Below, one piece after another: positions 21,636 to 31,146 of a DNA stretch of 64,000 nucleotides. Each line of letters opens with the position of its first letter. Position 1 is the stretch's first letter. The notes under the pieces were generated by a model. It had not been told where the DNA came from and ran no database searches. It saw nothing but the letters and a program-made list of their open reading frames with translations. This DNA is from Advenella mandrilli (GTDB lineage Bacteria > Pseudomonadota > Gammaproteobacteria > Burkholderiales > Burkholderiaceae_B), in the NCBI RefSeq assembly GCF_016595155.1, contig NZ_JAENGP010000002.1, positions 186,001 to 250,000 of the forward strand. The letters run 5' to 3'. The position numbers and the translations under genes were made by a program.

Positions 21636-22781
21636 TTAGGCGCGCTGAGAAAAAGTACGCTCAAACACCCCTTCCGCAATCCGGTTTTTCAGGATTTCAA
21701 TCGAGCCGCCTGCAATCATCCAGCCCCGGCAACGGCGAACGCAATATTCCACCAAAGACTCCTTGCTATAACCCATACCGCCCATTACCTGCAGCGCCTC
21801 ATTGGCCACTTCAAAACCGATCTGGTTGCAATAAGCTTTGGCAATGGCCGTTTCAGTGGGTGAAGGGAAACCGGTATCGGCACTGATGGCAGCCTTGTAA
21901 AGCAATAACTGCGCGGCATCCAGCTTGATTTTCATATCAGCGAATTTCCACTGGATACCCTGGAATTCACACAATAATTTGCCAAATTGCTTGCGCTGCA
22001 AGGCCCAGCCCTTGGCTTCTTCAAAGGCATAACGGCCCAAAGCCACAGAACGTGAGGTATTGCCAATTCGCTCCACATTAAAGCCGGCAATCTGCTTCTT
22101 GAAGCCGCCTTCCCCCAGAACTACTTGCTCATCCGGGACATACACATTGTCAAACAGGATTTCCACCCATTCTTCATCAGACATGAACGCCGAACGTTTG
22201 CCCAGATGCACGCCCTCAGCCTTGGTTTCAATCATGACCGAACCGATACCGCCAGTACCAGGGCCAAAACGGACATAGGCAAGAATAAAGTCCGCATGGG
22301 GGCCATGGGTTGTGAAAATCTTGGAACCATTGATACGCCAGCCGTTACCATCTTTGGTGGCAGAGGTTTTCAGTTCCGTCACGGCAGAGCCGGCATCGGG
22401 CTCTGTCATACCAACAGATATCAGGGCTTCACCCGCCAGCAAAGGTTTCAGGTATTTCTCTTTCTGAAAATCAGAACCATATTCACCCAATACGCGAATC
22501 GCCCCGAAATTACCCGCCTGTACAACATCGGCACTGCGTGGACATACTGAAGCTACCGTTTGAATGGCAATCACGGCATCCATCAGGGAACCCCCAATCC
22601 CCCCGTCTTTTTCAGGAATGGTAATGCCCAGCAGACCCTGTTGTGCCATCTGTTTGGCAATATCCCATGGATAATCCAGGGAGTGGGCACGTTCCACGGC
22701 ACCATTGCGTAATTCCTTGTCGGCAAATTTATAAACTGCTGATTCAAAATCTTTCTGTTCTGCGCTTAATTGAAAATCCAT
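21636..22781 (-). CDS. Acyl-CoA dehydrogenase
   Basis: A 381-residue FAD flavoenzyme introducing a double bond into an acyl-CoA, passing electrons to ETF. Family blocks include GMTEPDAGSAVTELKTSA, WRINGSKIFTT, RKQFGKLLCEFQGIQWKFADM and QVMGGMGYSKE. Near the C-terminus the usual catalytic YEGT of medium-chain enzymes is replaced by AGGSIEI; the Glu is Gly, as in isovaleryl-/long-chain-type enzymes that carry the base on another helix. Third gene of the minus-strand cluster; the acyl chain is not predictable. Confidence 0.92.
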   Translation of the reverse strand: MDFQLSAEQKDFESAVYKFADKELRNGAVERAHSLDYPWDIAKQMAQQGLLGITIPEKDGGIGGSLMDAVIAIQTVASVCPRSADVVQAGNFGAIRVLGEYGSDFQKEKYLKPLLAGEALISVGMTEPDAGSAVTELKTSATKDGNGWRINGSKIFTTHGPHADFILAYVRFGPGTGGIGSVMIETKAEGVHLGKRSAFMSDEEWVEILFDNVYVPDEQVVLGEGGFKKQIAGFNVERIGNTSRSVALGRYAFEEAKGWALQRKQFGKLLCEFQGIQWKFADMKIKLDAAQLLLYKAAISADTGFPSPTETAIAKAYCNQIGFEVANEALQVMGGMGYSKESLVEYCVRRCRGWMIAGGSIEILKNRIAEGVFERTFSQRA

Positions 22782-22817
22782 CTCTATTACTCCAATGCAA
22801 AATTATTGATATCTTTA

Positions 22818-24947
22818 TTAATCTTTAAGGCGGATAACCCCGTCCACCGCAATCACTTTGTCTTTCTGAATGAACAAGGGGTTAATTTCGGCCTCGGCAA
22901 CCGGCTGCTTTCGTATCAGGGCCAGTTTTGAAAAGTTCACAATCGCCTGGGCCAGGCCTTCGCAATCGCCCTCTGGCAAGTTCCGGTAACCCCGAATCAG
23001 TTTGGTGTACTGCACTTCATTAATCATTTGCCGTGCTTCTGTAAGCGATACCGGGGCAGTCCTGATGGAAAAATCCGGGTTCAGTTCTGCCGTAATGCCA
23101 CCAGTACTCAGAATGACTGTTGGCCCCACCAGCGGATCATGCCGGTAGCCCAGCATCAGCTCTATCAGACGGCCTTCCATCTGCTGGATATACAATCCCT
23201 CAATAAGCGCAGCAGGTGCATTCTTTTCAACTTTAGCCAGCATGCTTTGCGCGGCTTCCTGCAAGTGTTGATCATTCTGGATATTGATACTGACACCACC
23301 TACATCCGTTTTATGCAGGATGTCTCTTGAAACCACTTTCAGCACAAGCGGATAGGGAACCTGATGTGCCAGATCTGTAGTTGAAACCAGCTGGCTGGCC
23401 GCCTGGGGAATACCCAAGTGGGCAAACAGGCGATTGGCTTCCGCTTCATTGAAATTCCCGGTCTGAGGGTAATCTTCACCCAGTACAAATTCCTCTGTTG
23501 CAGCCGGTTCGGTATCCTGTATAACCGGCCTGAAGAAAGCAGCTAACGCATCCGCACAACCTTCAGGGGTCCGGAAAGCGCCAATATTGGCTGCCTGCAG
23601 TAATTTCAGGGATTCCGGGGCATCTGGTGACAAAAAGACCACCAATGGTTTGTTATTGGCATTGCCTGACTCAAAGGTTTCCAGAATCGGCTTGATAGCC
23701 AGTTGCGGATGAAACTGTGCAGAAGATCCCACCACGCTCAAGACGGCATCACACCAGTCTGTTTTGACAAGCTCATTCAGCAAATCCCGGTATTGATCAC
23801 TGGTGGCGGCCAAAGTCAGGTCAATCACGGGTGTTTGCCGGATATTCAGACCCCGGGCAGCCATCTGCCCGATAAACTCCGTTGTGGGTGCTACCGCTTC
23901 TATCCCGGCCAAACCCAGGTTATCAACCACGGTAGCGGCACCGCCACCCGTTGTGGTAATAACCGCAACCCTGACGGGTGTTTCTGCATAAGCGGCGGGT
24001 CTTAAATGCGCATAGCGACTAACCAGCGGGGCTATTTCAAACAAGGTTTCAAGCGAATTGACGCGAATGACACCATTGGCCTGGAAGTAGGCATCAATCG
24101 CCGCATTATTGCCGGCGATGGCACCAGTATGCGATTGGGAAAGGGCATCTCCCTGTTCCGAGCGACCCAGTTTATAGGTAATAACGGGCTTGCCAGCCTG
24201 CCTGGCCCGCTTCAGGGCTTTTGTCAGTGTTGCGGTATCACGCAGGGTTTCCAGAAACAACAAGATCACCCGGGTTGAGTCATCATCAACCAATGCATCC
24301 ACAATTTCACCGGTAGAAATATCACATTCATTACCCACTGAAACGGTTTTTGAAAACCCGAATCCACGTGCGACGGCCCGGGACATTAATGAACCCATCA
24401 TTGAGCCGCTTTGGGAAACAAGACTGATATCGCCTTTCAGCAAATTGTCCATTTCAAAAACAGCATTCACCGATATGATGGCACCCGTCTGGATATTGGC
24501 CGAGCCGATACTGTTAGGGCCTAACAGGCGCACGCCCAGCTGCTTTGCTTTTTCAAGCAGCTGTTGCTGCTTTTGCATGCCCTGCGGGCCAGCCTCGCCA
24601 AAACCATCCGAATAAATGGTCACTACAGGGATTTTTCTGGCCGCACATTGTTCTATGACACTCTCAACACCCGCACTGTCTATCATGACAAAAGCATGCT
24701 CAATCCCTTCCGGCAAATCAGCAACAGAGGGGTAGACCTTTTCACCCAGGATACGGTCAGCACCGGGATTCACCGGATATATTTCCCCGTTAAACCCATG
24801 CTTTTTCATGAACAGCAGTGGGCGGGCCGTGTTTTTTTTCAGGTTGCTTGAAGCACCAATCAATGCAATTGCAGAAGGGTTCAGCAGCGCTTTATTAAAA
24901 ACACTTTTATCAACGGAAGAAAATTCATTCATATCTAACATATTCAT
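22818..24947 (-). CDS. ADP-forming acyl-CoA synthetase (acetate-CoA ligase family)
   Basis: A 709-residue fused alpha-beta CoA ligase. N-terminal CoA-binding Rossmann domain (IALIGASSNLKKNTARP), succinyl-CoA-synthetase-like flavodoxin domains with the phospho-His motif QSHTGAIAG, and a C-terminal ATP-grasp domain (from about 490; VLKVVSRDILHKTDVGGV). It activates a carboxylic acid with ATP and CoA. The ATG at 24947 is used although a nearby in-frame ATG at 24932 is possible; neither has a clear ribosome site. A paralogue of identical length is at 27535. Substrate unknown. Confidence 0.92.
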   Translation of the reverse strand: MNMLDMNEFSSVDKSVFNKALLNPSAIALIGASSNLKKNTARPLLFMKKHGFNGEIYPVNPGADRILGEKVYPSVADLPEGIEHAFVMIDSAGVESVIEQCAARKIPVVTIYSDGFGEAGPQGMQKQQQLLEKAKQLGVRLLGPNSIGSANIQTGAIISVNAVFEMDNLLKGDISLVSQSGSMMGSLMSRAVARGFGFSKTVSVGNECDISTGEIVDALVDDDSTRVILLFLETLRDTATLTKALKRARQAGKPVITYKLGRSEQGDALSQSHTGAIAGNNAAIDAYFQANGVIRVNSLETLFEIAPLVSRYAHLRPAAYAETPVRVAVITTTGGGAATVVDNLGLAGIEAVAPTTEFIGQMAARGLNIRQTPVIDLTLAATSDQYRDLLNELVKTDWCDAVLSVVGSSAQFHPQLAIKPILETFESGNANNKPLVVFLSPDAPESLKLLQAANIGAFRTPEGCADALAAFFRPVIQDTEPAATEEFVLGEDYPQTGNFNEAEANRLFAHLGIPQAASQLVSTTDLAHQVPYPLVLKVVSRDILHKTDVGGVSINIQNDQHLQEAAQSMLAKVEKNAPAALIEGLYIQQMEGRLIELMLGYRHDPLVGPTVILSTGGITAELNPDFSIRTAPVSLTEARQMINEVQYTKLIRGYRNLPEGDCEGLAQAIVNFSKLALIRKQPVAEAEINPLFIQKDKVIAVDGVIRLKD

Positions 24948-24967
24948 ATTGTTTAATCTTAAAAATA

Positions 24968-26308
24968 TTAAGCAAGAACCAAATCATTGACATTCAATTT
25001 GTCCAGCTGCCAGATCTGCTGTTTTAATTTTTCCGCTTTTTCTTTATTCAGGACAGGGATCACCAACTCATCAAATTTGTTATTCAGTTCTTCATCAGTC
25101 AGCGGTAATTCCGGGTCACCTTTCCGGTCTTTTGCATAATGGGTATATGTATTTCCATCCGTTAACACAATCGTTACCCTAGCAGAGCGGTGCAGCGGAA
25201 ACTGCGCCGTCATGTCACTGTCCGGAGACAGACTGATTTTTTTCATTAATTTCCTGAGCGATTTATCGGCCAGTTTCTGGCCGTCAAAGGCATCCAGCCG
25301 TACCGAGCCAAATAGCAAGGCATGGGATACCACATAAGGCAAACTGAACTTGGCTTCAAAAGCGGTGCCCGGTTCAAAATTACCGGTTACATCAATCGCT
25401 GTCTGGTAGGTTTCTATTTGAATGCGCTCAATATCGGCAATCCTGAAACCATGCTGGTGCAGCAAGGCAAGAGCAGAATCTATGGATGAAAAAGTATGGC
25501 CGCAACAGGCATGGTTCTTCCGGGTTATACGGGTAATGTTGTATTCCTCCCCCAGGCCTGCCAGTGCCACTTTCCAGTTTGCACCTGCCGACAGTGCGGC
25601 GGCAAAGCCAACTTCGCCCTCAAGGATATCTTCCACCCCAGTCACACCCGCAGCGGCCGCCTGTCCTGCCCTGACACCCACTGCAGCAGCATGTCCCGCA
25701 TGCAGAGCCTTGGTCATGGCATCAGAGCGGAAGGCCTGTTGCAGGCCGGAAGCAAAAGTTGTTGCCGTGGCAATGGCATGTTGCATAACGTTTGCATTAC
25801 CTGGAGCGCACAAAGCCGCTACCGCCGCTGCCGCCCCTATGCAGCCCACCGTACCCGTTGTATGAAAATATTTATAGTGAGAAGGTTGAACGGCCGCACC
25901 AATCCGGGTGGAAATTTCATAGCCAACCACAATGGCATTCAGCAATTGCAGGCCTGTTGTATTTTTACTTTGTGCTACCGCCAACGCAGCCGAAATAACG
26001 GGGCAGCCAGGGTGATACACGGCATCCCGAAAAATATCATCAAATTCAACACTATGTGACACACTGCCATTTATCCAGGCAGCCGTTGCCGCAAATGCGC
26101 TTGTGTCATAACCAATGACGCTGGCACGGCCAACACCCAGTTCATCTTGACAGGCTTTAATTAATTCTATGCCTGGAGAGACAGCTGCACCTGGATATAA
26201 GGCTGCCAGCCAATCCAGCACAGCACGTTTTGCATGTTGCACCACATTGTCAGGTAATGTGGCCTGAGTGTCCCTGGCGCCGTATTCTGCGATAGTTCTT
26301 AAAATCAT
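24968..26308 (-). CDS. MmgE/PrpD family protein
   Basis: 446 residues with the family features: an all-helical N-terminal domain with RAVLDWLAALYPG, NGSVSHSVEFDDIFRDAVYHPG and a C-terminal alpha+beta domain (KFSLPYVVSHALLFG). The family includes 2-methylcitrate dehydratase (PrpD), cis-aconitate decarboxylase and many uncharacterised enzymes acting on tricarboxylates and similar acids. First gene of the minus-strand cluster, 20 bases before the CoA ligase. The combination suggests dehydration or decarboxylation of a polycarboxylate before CoA activation, which is inference. Confidence 0.9.
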   Translation of the reverse strand: MILRTIAEYGARDTQATLPDNVVQHAKRAVLDWLAALYPGAAVSPGIELIKACQDELGVGRASVIGYDTSAFAATAAWINGSVSHSVEFDDIFRDAVYHPGCPVISAALAVAQSKNTTGLQLLNAIVVGYEISTRIGAAVQPSHYKYFHTTGTVGCIGAAAAVAALCAPGNANVMQHAIATATTFASGLQQAFRSDAMTKALHAGHAAAVGVRAGQAAAAGVTGVEDILEGEVGFAAALSAGANWKVALAGLGEEYNITRITRKNHACCGHTFSSIDSALALLHQHGFRIADIERIQIETYQTAIDVTGNFEPGTAFEAKFSLPYVVSHALLFGSVRLDAFDGQKLADKSLRKLMKKISLSPDSDMTAQFPLHRSARVTIVLTDGNTYTHYAKDRKGDPELPLTDEELNNKFDELVIPVLNKEKAEKLKQQIWQLDKLNVNDLVLA

Positions 26309-26662
26309 GTTCTTGCCACCTCTTGTTTACTTAATAAACATTCTAAAGATGACAAGACCCGCAGCTTTGAAATAATTTCAATGCTTCGTATCAGAAAAGA
26401 GAAACATGCGTATGCATGACCCAGGAAGGCATTGAAATCGCTGTAGTAGCAGTAAAAATCACTGCCAATTATTTGCAGAAAATGGGTCTGGCATAAAAAA
26501 CGGGGTATAGTTTCTGAAAGTAGTGCTAATTAAAGCCGTTGAATCGTTTCAATAAACCGTGACAGACAAGATGGTATCTCCCGGCCTGAAGAGGGTGTCC
26601 CACACCAGTCAGTGTTTCAGAAAACGGTAGAGTAATTATTTTTATATATAAATCAATTGATT
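26309..26662. other. Intergenic region holding a LysR remnant
   Basis: About 350 bases between the divergent MmgE/PrpD and SnoaL-like genes. Apart from the LysR C-terminal relic at 26416-26496 there is no open gene; promoters for both flanking genes must lie here but no confident -35/-10 pair was found. Confidence 0.6.
26416..26496 (+). pseudogene. Relic of a LysR effector domain
   Basis: Codes MTQEGIEIAVV...KITANYLQKMGLA before a stop. By hand alignment 61 of 75 bases match 20374-20448 inside the LysR pseudogene at the other end of the MmgE/PrpD cluster, same orientation. It is either the remains of a duplicated or a related LysR regulator. No HTH part is left. Confidence 0.75.
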
Positions 26663-27151
26663 ATGATAAAACCATTGCACTCAAAAGCCCTGCTTCGATA
26701 CCTTGTTTTATGTGCCAGCCTGGGTACAGCCACATTTGCCAGCACGCCCGCACTAGCCAACCAGCAAGCAGACAAGGCAGCGATATCCGCACGACTGCAT
26801 GACTGGGCTGCTGCCTTCAATACCCGGGACGCAGCCGAAGCCTGTACGCTCTTTGCACCCGATCTCATTTCAACAGTACAAGGCGCAGCGGATGCCGGTC
26901 GCGATGCCGTGTGTGCACGGTTGTCTGCTTTACTGGAAAATACCGATGTGAGTTTTCATTACCGGCCGGATATCCAGGAAATCCTGGTTTCCGGTGGCAT
27001 GGCGGTCGTGCGGCTGGTCTGGACACTTACCGAACAACAAGGCGAACAGCAAAATGTCAGCCAAGAAGCCGGCCTTGATGTATTCAAGCGCCAGCCTGAC
27101 GGCCAATGGTCTATCATCCGTTTCATGTCTTTTCCAATTGAACCGGATTGA
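26663..27151 (+). CDS. Exported SnoaL/DUF4440-like (NTF2-fold) protein
   Basis: 162 residues from the ATG at 26663, with a signal peptide ending near STPALA. The mature part (ISARLHDWAAAFNTRDAAEACTLFAPDLI) is the first helix and cone of NTF2-like SnoaL/DUF4440 proteins, and the C-terminal QPDGQWSIIRFMSFP strand is typical too. These small cones bind or isomerise hydrophobic ligands; no catalytic assignment is possible. Divergent from the MmgE/PrpD operon. Confidence 0.75.
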   Translation: MIKPLHSKALLRYLVLCASLGTATFASTPALANQQADKAAISARLHDWAAAFNTRDAAEACTLFAPDLISTVQGAADAGRDAVCARLSALLENTDVSFHYRPDIQEILVSGGMAVVRLVWTLTEQQGEQQNVSQEAGLDVFKRQPDGQWSIIRFMSFPIEPD

Positions 27152-27534
27152 CAAAAACCCATTGATCAAAGCTACATGCTCTTAATAATATAAAAAATGC
27201 CCTAAAAGCTAGTGTTGGGAATGCGTACAGAGCACATAGAAATTTACTATTAAAAAATAACAATAAATAAATTATACAAAATACCTGACAGGTATTAATA
27301 TACTTCTATTGCAGTTCTGAAGTGCACTCAATCGCGCAGTAGCGCACTTCATCAAGCTGCAACCAAGTATGGTGCAGGTATAGACGTTTTAAGCCTGTCA
27401 CCACACGCCCTCCCCCCTGCAGCTGCGGGGGGGAATTATCCTCTCTGAAGTCTCCCTTTCCCCGTCCCCAGGGGAAACTCCTCCCTGTAAAGCCTGCTTC
27501 TGTTATATAGCAGGCTTTTTTTTGCCTTTACAAT
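27152..27534. other. Intergenic region rich in inverted repeats
   Basis: 383 bases without a gene. It contains GAAGTGC...GCACTTC (about 27318-27349), a C6/G7-flanked palindrome CTGCAGCTGCGG (27412-27433), TTTCCCC-7-GGGGAAA (27457-27477) and the terminator at 27492-27523. The series of hairpins could be stacked terminators or a small RNA; nothing distinguishes these. Confidence 0.5.
27492..27523 (+). terminator. Intrinsic terminator
   Basis: A 7-bp stem GCCTGCT/AGCAGGC with a 10-base loop, followed by T8 on the plus strand. It would end transcription from the SnoaL-like gene or from any small RNA in the preceding region, facing the convergent CoA ligase gene. Confidence 0.8.
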
Positions 27535-29652
27535 TTAAACTTCAATTAATGCATCGGCAACATAACAACCTTTTTCACCGGGAACGGCCAGAACCGGATT
27601 GACTTCTACCGATTTAACCTGATCCTGTGTTTGTGCCGCAAATATGGACAGGCGTGAGAATTTTTCTGCCAGTGCATCAATATCAACGGCCGGTTTACCC
27701 CTGACACCCTGCAAAATAGCTGCACTCTTGATATTCAATATCAATTCTTTGGCTGTTTCAGGGCTGAATGGGCAACGATGCAAGACCACGTCTTTCAACA
27801 CTTCTACGTGAATGCCACCCAAACCAAACATGGCAACAGGACCAAAACTTGGGTCATTTTTAACGCCCATAATACATTCAACCGCATTATTGATTTGCTT
27901 GGCAACCAGTACACCGGTAATGTTGGCTGACGGCGCATGATCGGCCGCACGTTGCAAGAGCAAGCCATAATTTTCATGTACCTCGGCCACACTGTTTACA
28001 TTCAGGATAACGCCGCCAATTTCAGATTTATGCTTGATATCGGGTGACAGGATTTTCATGACAACCGGGAAACCAAACTGTTCTGCCAACCGGCCAGCCT
28101 GGCCGGCATCATTGGCAACCGCTTCCGGCACACCCTGCAAACCGGCTTCTTCCAGCAAACGTTTTGCCTGCGCCTCATCGGGTGTTGTCTTAAGTGTATC
28201 CAGTGTTTTCTTTTCAAATGGAAGCAAGGCATCGGGTTTCTTGAAGGCAGCGCCCAATGTACCTATGGCCTTGATTGCCCTGACGGCACGAACCGGATCT
28301 TCAAACACGGCAAAACCGTCTGCCTCATAACGGGCAATCGTATCTTTTTCTGCAATAAGCGATAAAGTAAACAAGGCATCAGGATATTTACTAACTGCTT
28401 TGCGCAGTTCAGGGCGCAGCTTTGCCTCAATGGACGCAGTACCGGCCGCATGGGCAAAGAAACCCAAAATAGAGGTATATTGCCCGGTTTCAAGCATGGT
28501 GGACAGGAACTGGTCGGCCAGTGCAGGCTGGTTAATAACCTGGGCCGTACAATCCACCGGGTTTTTAACTGCGGCAAATGAAAGTGCTTCTTTCAGCTGC
28601 TTCTGTGCACCCTCTTCCAGCTCGGGCATGGGCAGATTCATGTCTTCAGCGACGTCACTGATTAAAATACCGGCACCACCACTAACGGTAATCACACCCA
28701 GGGCATCACGTTCCGGATACACTTTTTTGCTTGCCATATAGGCAATGTCCAGGAACTCATCGGGGCTATAAGCCCGCACGGCTGCATATTCCTTCAGAAC
28801 CGCATCAAATACGAGATCATCACCGGCAATGGAGGCTGTATGAGATTGCGCCGCCACCTGGCCAATCGCACTGCGGCCTGTTTTCATGACCACGACCGGT
28901 TTACGGTGCTGCTTGGCCAGTTTCAGTGCTTCAGTGAACTTTTCAGGGTCAGACAGACCTTCCAGATACACGCCAATAACCTGGATTTCAGGATCCCGCA
29001 CCATATCAATCATGGCTTCCGCCACATTGATATCGGCCTCGTTACCGGTTGTGACGCAAAGTGGAATACCAATACCGCGATTACGTGCCGAGCAGAAAAT
29101 ATGCAGGGCAAAGGCACCCGACTGGCTGGCAATGGCAATGGAACCAGGCTGTGGCCAATACAGTTCAAAAGCGGAAGAAAAGGTGGAGAACAGGCCCTGA
29201 CGGTCATCATAGAGGCCCAATGTATTGGGACCTAACACACGAATACCATATTTTTTTGCAGTGGCAATCAGTTCTTCCTGCATCTGCTTGCCTTCTTCGC
29301 CCACTTCGGAAAAACCGGCTGACAAAATAACCGCAAGGCGGGTACCACGCTTGCCTAAATCGGCCAGCATCTGGTTGACCATGCCACTGGCCACGGCAAT
29401 AATCGCGATATCCGGTGTTTCTGGCAATGCATCAACATTGGGATACGCTTTCAACCCCTGAATGGTTTCCTGTTTGGGGTTAACTGGGTAAATCCGGCCT
29501 TTATAGTTACGCTGAAGCATATAGGAAATGGGTCGGCCCCCAATACGCAAAGGGTCATTGGACGCACCGATAATCGCGATGGAATCGGCTTCCCATAGTT
29601 TTTTAGTGCTTGTTTCTGGCTGTAAATTTGTAACGGTATCAGACTTACCCAC
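27535..29652 (-). CDS. ADP-forming acyl-CoA synthetase (acetate-CoA ligase family)
   Basis: A fused alpha-beta CoA ligase of 705 residues from a GTG at 29652 that has GGAG nine bases upstream; an ATG at 29664 gives 709 residues but has no ribosome site. CoA-binding domain SIAIIGASNDPLRIGGRP, phospho-His motif QSHTASIAG, C-terminal ATP-grasp with VVMKILSPDIKHKSEIGGV. It forms acyl-CoA from an acid, ATP and CoA. It is the last gene of the long minus-strand set beginning with the Bug receptor at 37855, 165 bases after the P450. Paralogue of 22818-24947. Confidence 0.92.
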   Translation of the reverse strand: MGKSDTVTNLQPETSTKKLWEADSIAIIGASNDPLRIGGRPISYMLQRNYKGRIYPVNPKQETIQGLKAYPNVDALPETPDIAIIAVASGMVNQMLADLGKRGTRLAVILSAGFSEVGEEGKQMQEELIATAKKYGIRVLGPNTLGLYDDRQGLFSTFSSAFELYWPQPGSIAIASQSGAFALHIFCSARNRGIGIPLCVTTGNEADINVAEAMIDMVRDPEIQVIGVYLEGLSDPEKFTEALKLAKQHRKPVVVMKTGRSAIGQVAAQSHTASIAGDDLVFDAVLKEYAAVRAYSPDEFLDIAYMASKKVYPERDALGVITVSGGAGILISDVAEDMNLPMPELEEGAQKQLKEALSFAAVKNPVDCTAQVINQPALADQFLSTMLETGQYTSILGFFAHAAGTASIEAKLRPELRKAVSKYPDALFTLSLIAEKDTIARYEADGFAVFEDPVRAVRAIKAIGTLGAAFKKPDALLPFEKKTLDTLKTTPDEAQAKRLLEEAGLQGVPEAVANDAGQAGRLAEQFGFPVVMKILSPDIKHKSEIGGVILNVNSVAEVHENYGLLLQRAADHAPSANITGVLVAKQINNAVECIMGVKNDPSFGPVAMFGLGGIHVEVLKDVVLHRCPFSPETAKELILNIKSAAILQGVRGKPAVDIDALAEKFSRLSIFAAQTQDQVKSVEVNPVLAVPGEKGCYVADALIEV

Positions 29653-29817
29653 GTATATCTCCATTCATTATTTTGCTATTCACGGAATTGCCCGTTTTAA
29701 CAGGCAATCCAATCCTTGAAGCTACTTTAAAGCAACATAAAGGTATTTAATATCTTTATAAAATGAAGGGAGCGTTAAGCTAAATTTAATCTCGCTAAAC
29801 ATCGCTTTAGCCGCTGC

Positions 29818-30999
29818 TTAACTGCAGGCGCCGCAGCAGTTTTCCACAAACAGTTTTACAGGTAAGGCATCAAACCCACCGGCAGGATATTTAGCATGTA
29901 CCGGCCAGGTGTTTTCACCCAATGAGAACCGGCTGGTATCCCGTAGCAGTTCTTCCATCACCAGACGCAATTCCAGTCTTGCCAAAGGTGCGCCAGGACA
30001 GATATGAATCCCTGCCCCATATAACAGGTTTTGCGATGGCTCACGATCCGTGCGCAATTCATCGGGGTTTCCAAAAACGGCTTCATCACGGTTGGCAGAG
30101 GCCCATAACAGGGTGAGCCGCTCACCCGCTTCAATTGCTTGCCCGCCTATCGTCACGGCTTTGCTTGCCACACGACGACTGGCCATCAACGGTGGATGAA
30201 TACGAAGGATTTCATCAATAGTGGCAGGCAGAAGTTTGGGTTTATAGCGCATCTGGTGCTGCAGTTTAAGGCGTTCTGCCAGATATTTCACCAGGATGCC
30301 CACACAGGCTGCAATAGTGCCCAGCTCACCGACCGTCCAGTTACGCAGGATACTGACAATCACCTCATCGGGAACTGGCTGGCCATTGACCGTTTCCCGC
30401 ATTAAAGCGGTGGTTATATCGTTGGGGGCCTGGTTACCGGCCTGACGCCTTTCCTTTAGCAGGGACCGGATATAACCGTCAAACTCAAGCGCTATGTCAG
30501 ACATGGCCTGCCTGTCCTGTGCCAGGGTAGCCTGGTGGTTTTTACGAACCCATTGATTAAGCGGTTCATGCAGGGATTCAGGCCAGCCAAGAAAGGCACA
30601 TTGCACCTGCACCGCATACACCCGGGCAAAATCTTCTATAAACTCAAACTCCCGGTTTTTGGGGGCCTGTTTGACCAGATTGGCGGCAATCTGTCGACAA
30701 ACAGGCTCGAAGGCCGCCATGCGTTCGGCACTGAAATAAGGTTCAATTAATGCCCTGTAAACGGTATGTTCAGGCTGGTCCATGCCATTTGGCACGGAAA
30801 CATGACGGGACACCGCATTACTGAACGTTTTATGATCTTTCAGCACTGAAAGCACGTCTTCATGCCTGAACAGGACCCGGTGCAAATGACGGTCGTGCAT
30901 AACCGGGCACTGTTGCCTTAATTCATCATAGGCCGCGATGGGATCAGTGGAAACAGATGCGTTACGGACATCTTCGGAGATTTGGGCAACTTCATTCAT
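29818..30999 (-). CDS. Cytochrome P450
   Basis: 393 residues, soluble bacterial P450. The haem loop is YGAGIHICPG with the Cys thiolate (Tyr instead of the usual Phe), and the K-helix ExxR is in IDEILRIHPP. The I-helix reads TVGELGTIAACVG instead of AGxE/DTT, so the normal acid-alcohol pair is not obvious. No ferredoxin or reductase adjoins; electrons must come from elsewhere. It lies between an amidohydrolase-fold gene and the CoA ligase in the same direction. Substrate unknown. Confidence 0.92.
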   Translation of the reverse strand: MNEVAQISEDVRNASVSTDPIAAYDELRQQCPVMHDRHLHRVLFRHEDVLSVLKDHKTFSNAVSRHVSVPNGMDQPEHTVYRALIEPYFSAERMAAFEPVCRQIAANLVKQAPKNREFEFIEDFARVYAVQVQCAFLGWPESLHEPLNQWVRKNHQATLAQDRQAMSDIALEFDGYIRSLLKERRQAGNQAPNDITTALMRETVNGQPVPDEVIVSILRNWTVGELGTIAACVGILVKYLAERLKLQHQMRYKPKLLPATIDEILRIHPPLMASRRVASKAVTIGGQAIEAGERLTLLWASANRDEAVFGNPDELRTDREPSQNLLYGAGIHICPGAPLARLELRLVMEELLRDTSRFSLGENTWPVHAKYPAGGFDALPVKLFVENCCGACS

Positions 31000-31146
31000 A
31001 GATCATTATCCTTGCATAGATTTAAATGATTCTTGCACAATCCGGATTTGTTTCCCTTGATTTCCATCAATAGTTTAGTAAATTAGTCGGGTATTATGTT
31101 GATTTTTTCATCATTAAACACCCAATGATAAAAATAAGGTCATCAA

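Noticed and set aside
21636-22781. Acyl-CoA dehydrogenase inactive because the usual catalytic Glu is missing
   Set aside because: GG(T/S)xEI instead of YEGT is normal in isovaleryl-/long-chain-type members, which have the base elsewhere.
25496-26059. A 187-residue plus-strand frame within the MmgE/PrpD gene
   Set aside because: Cys/Arg/His-rich shadow translation of a clearly coding opposite strand.
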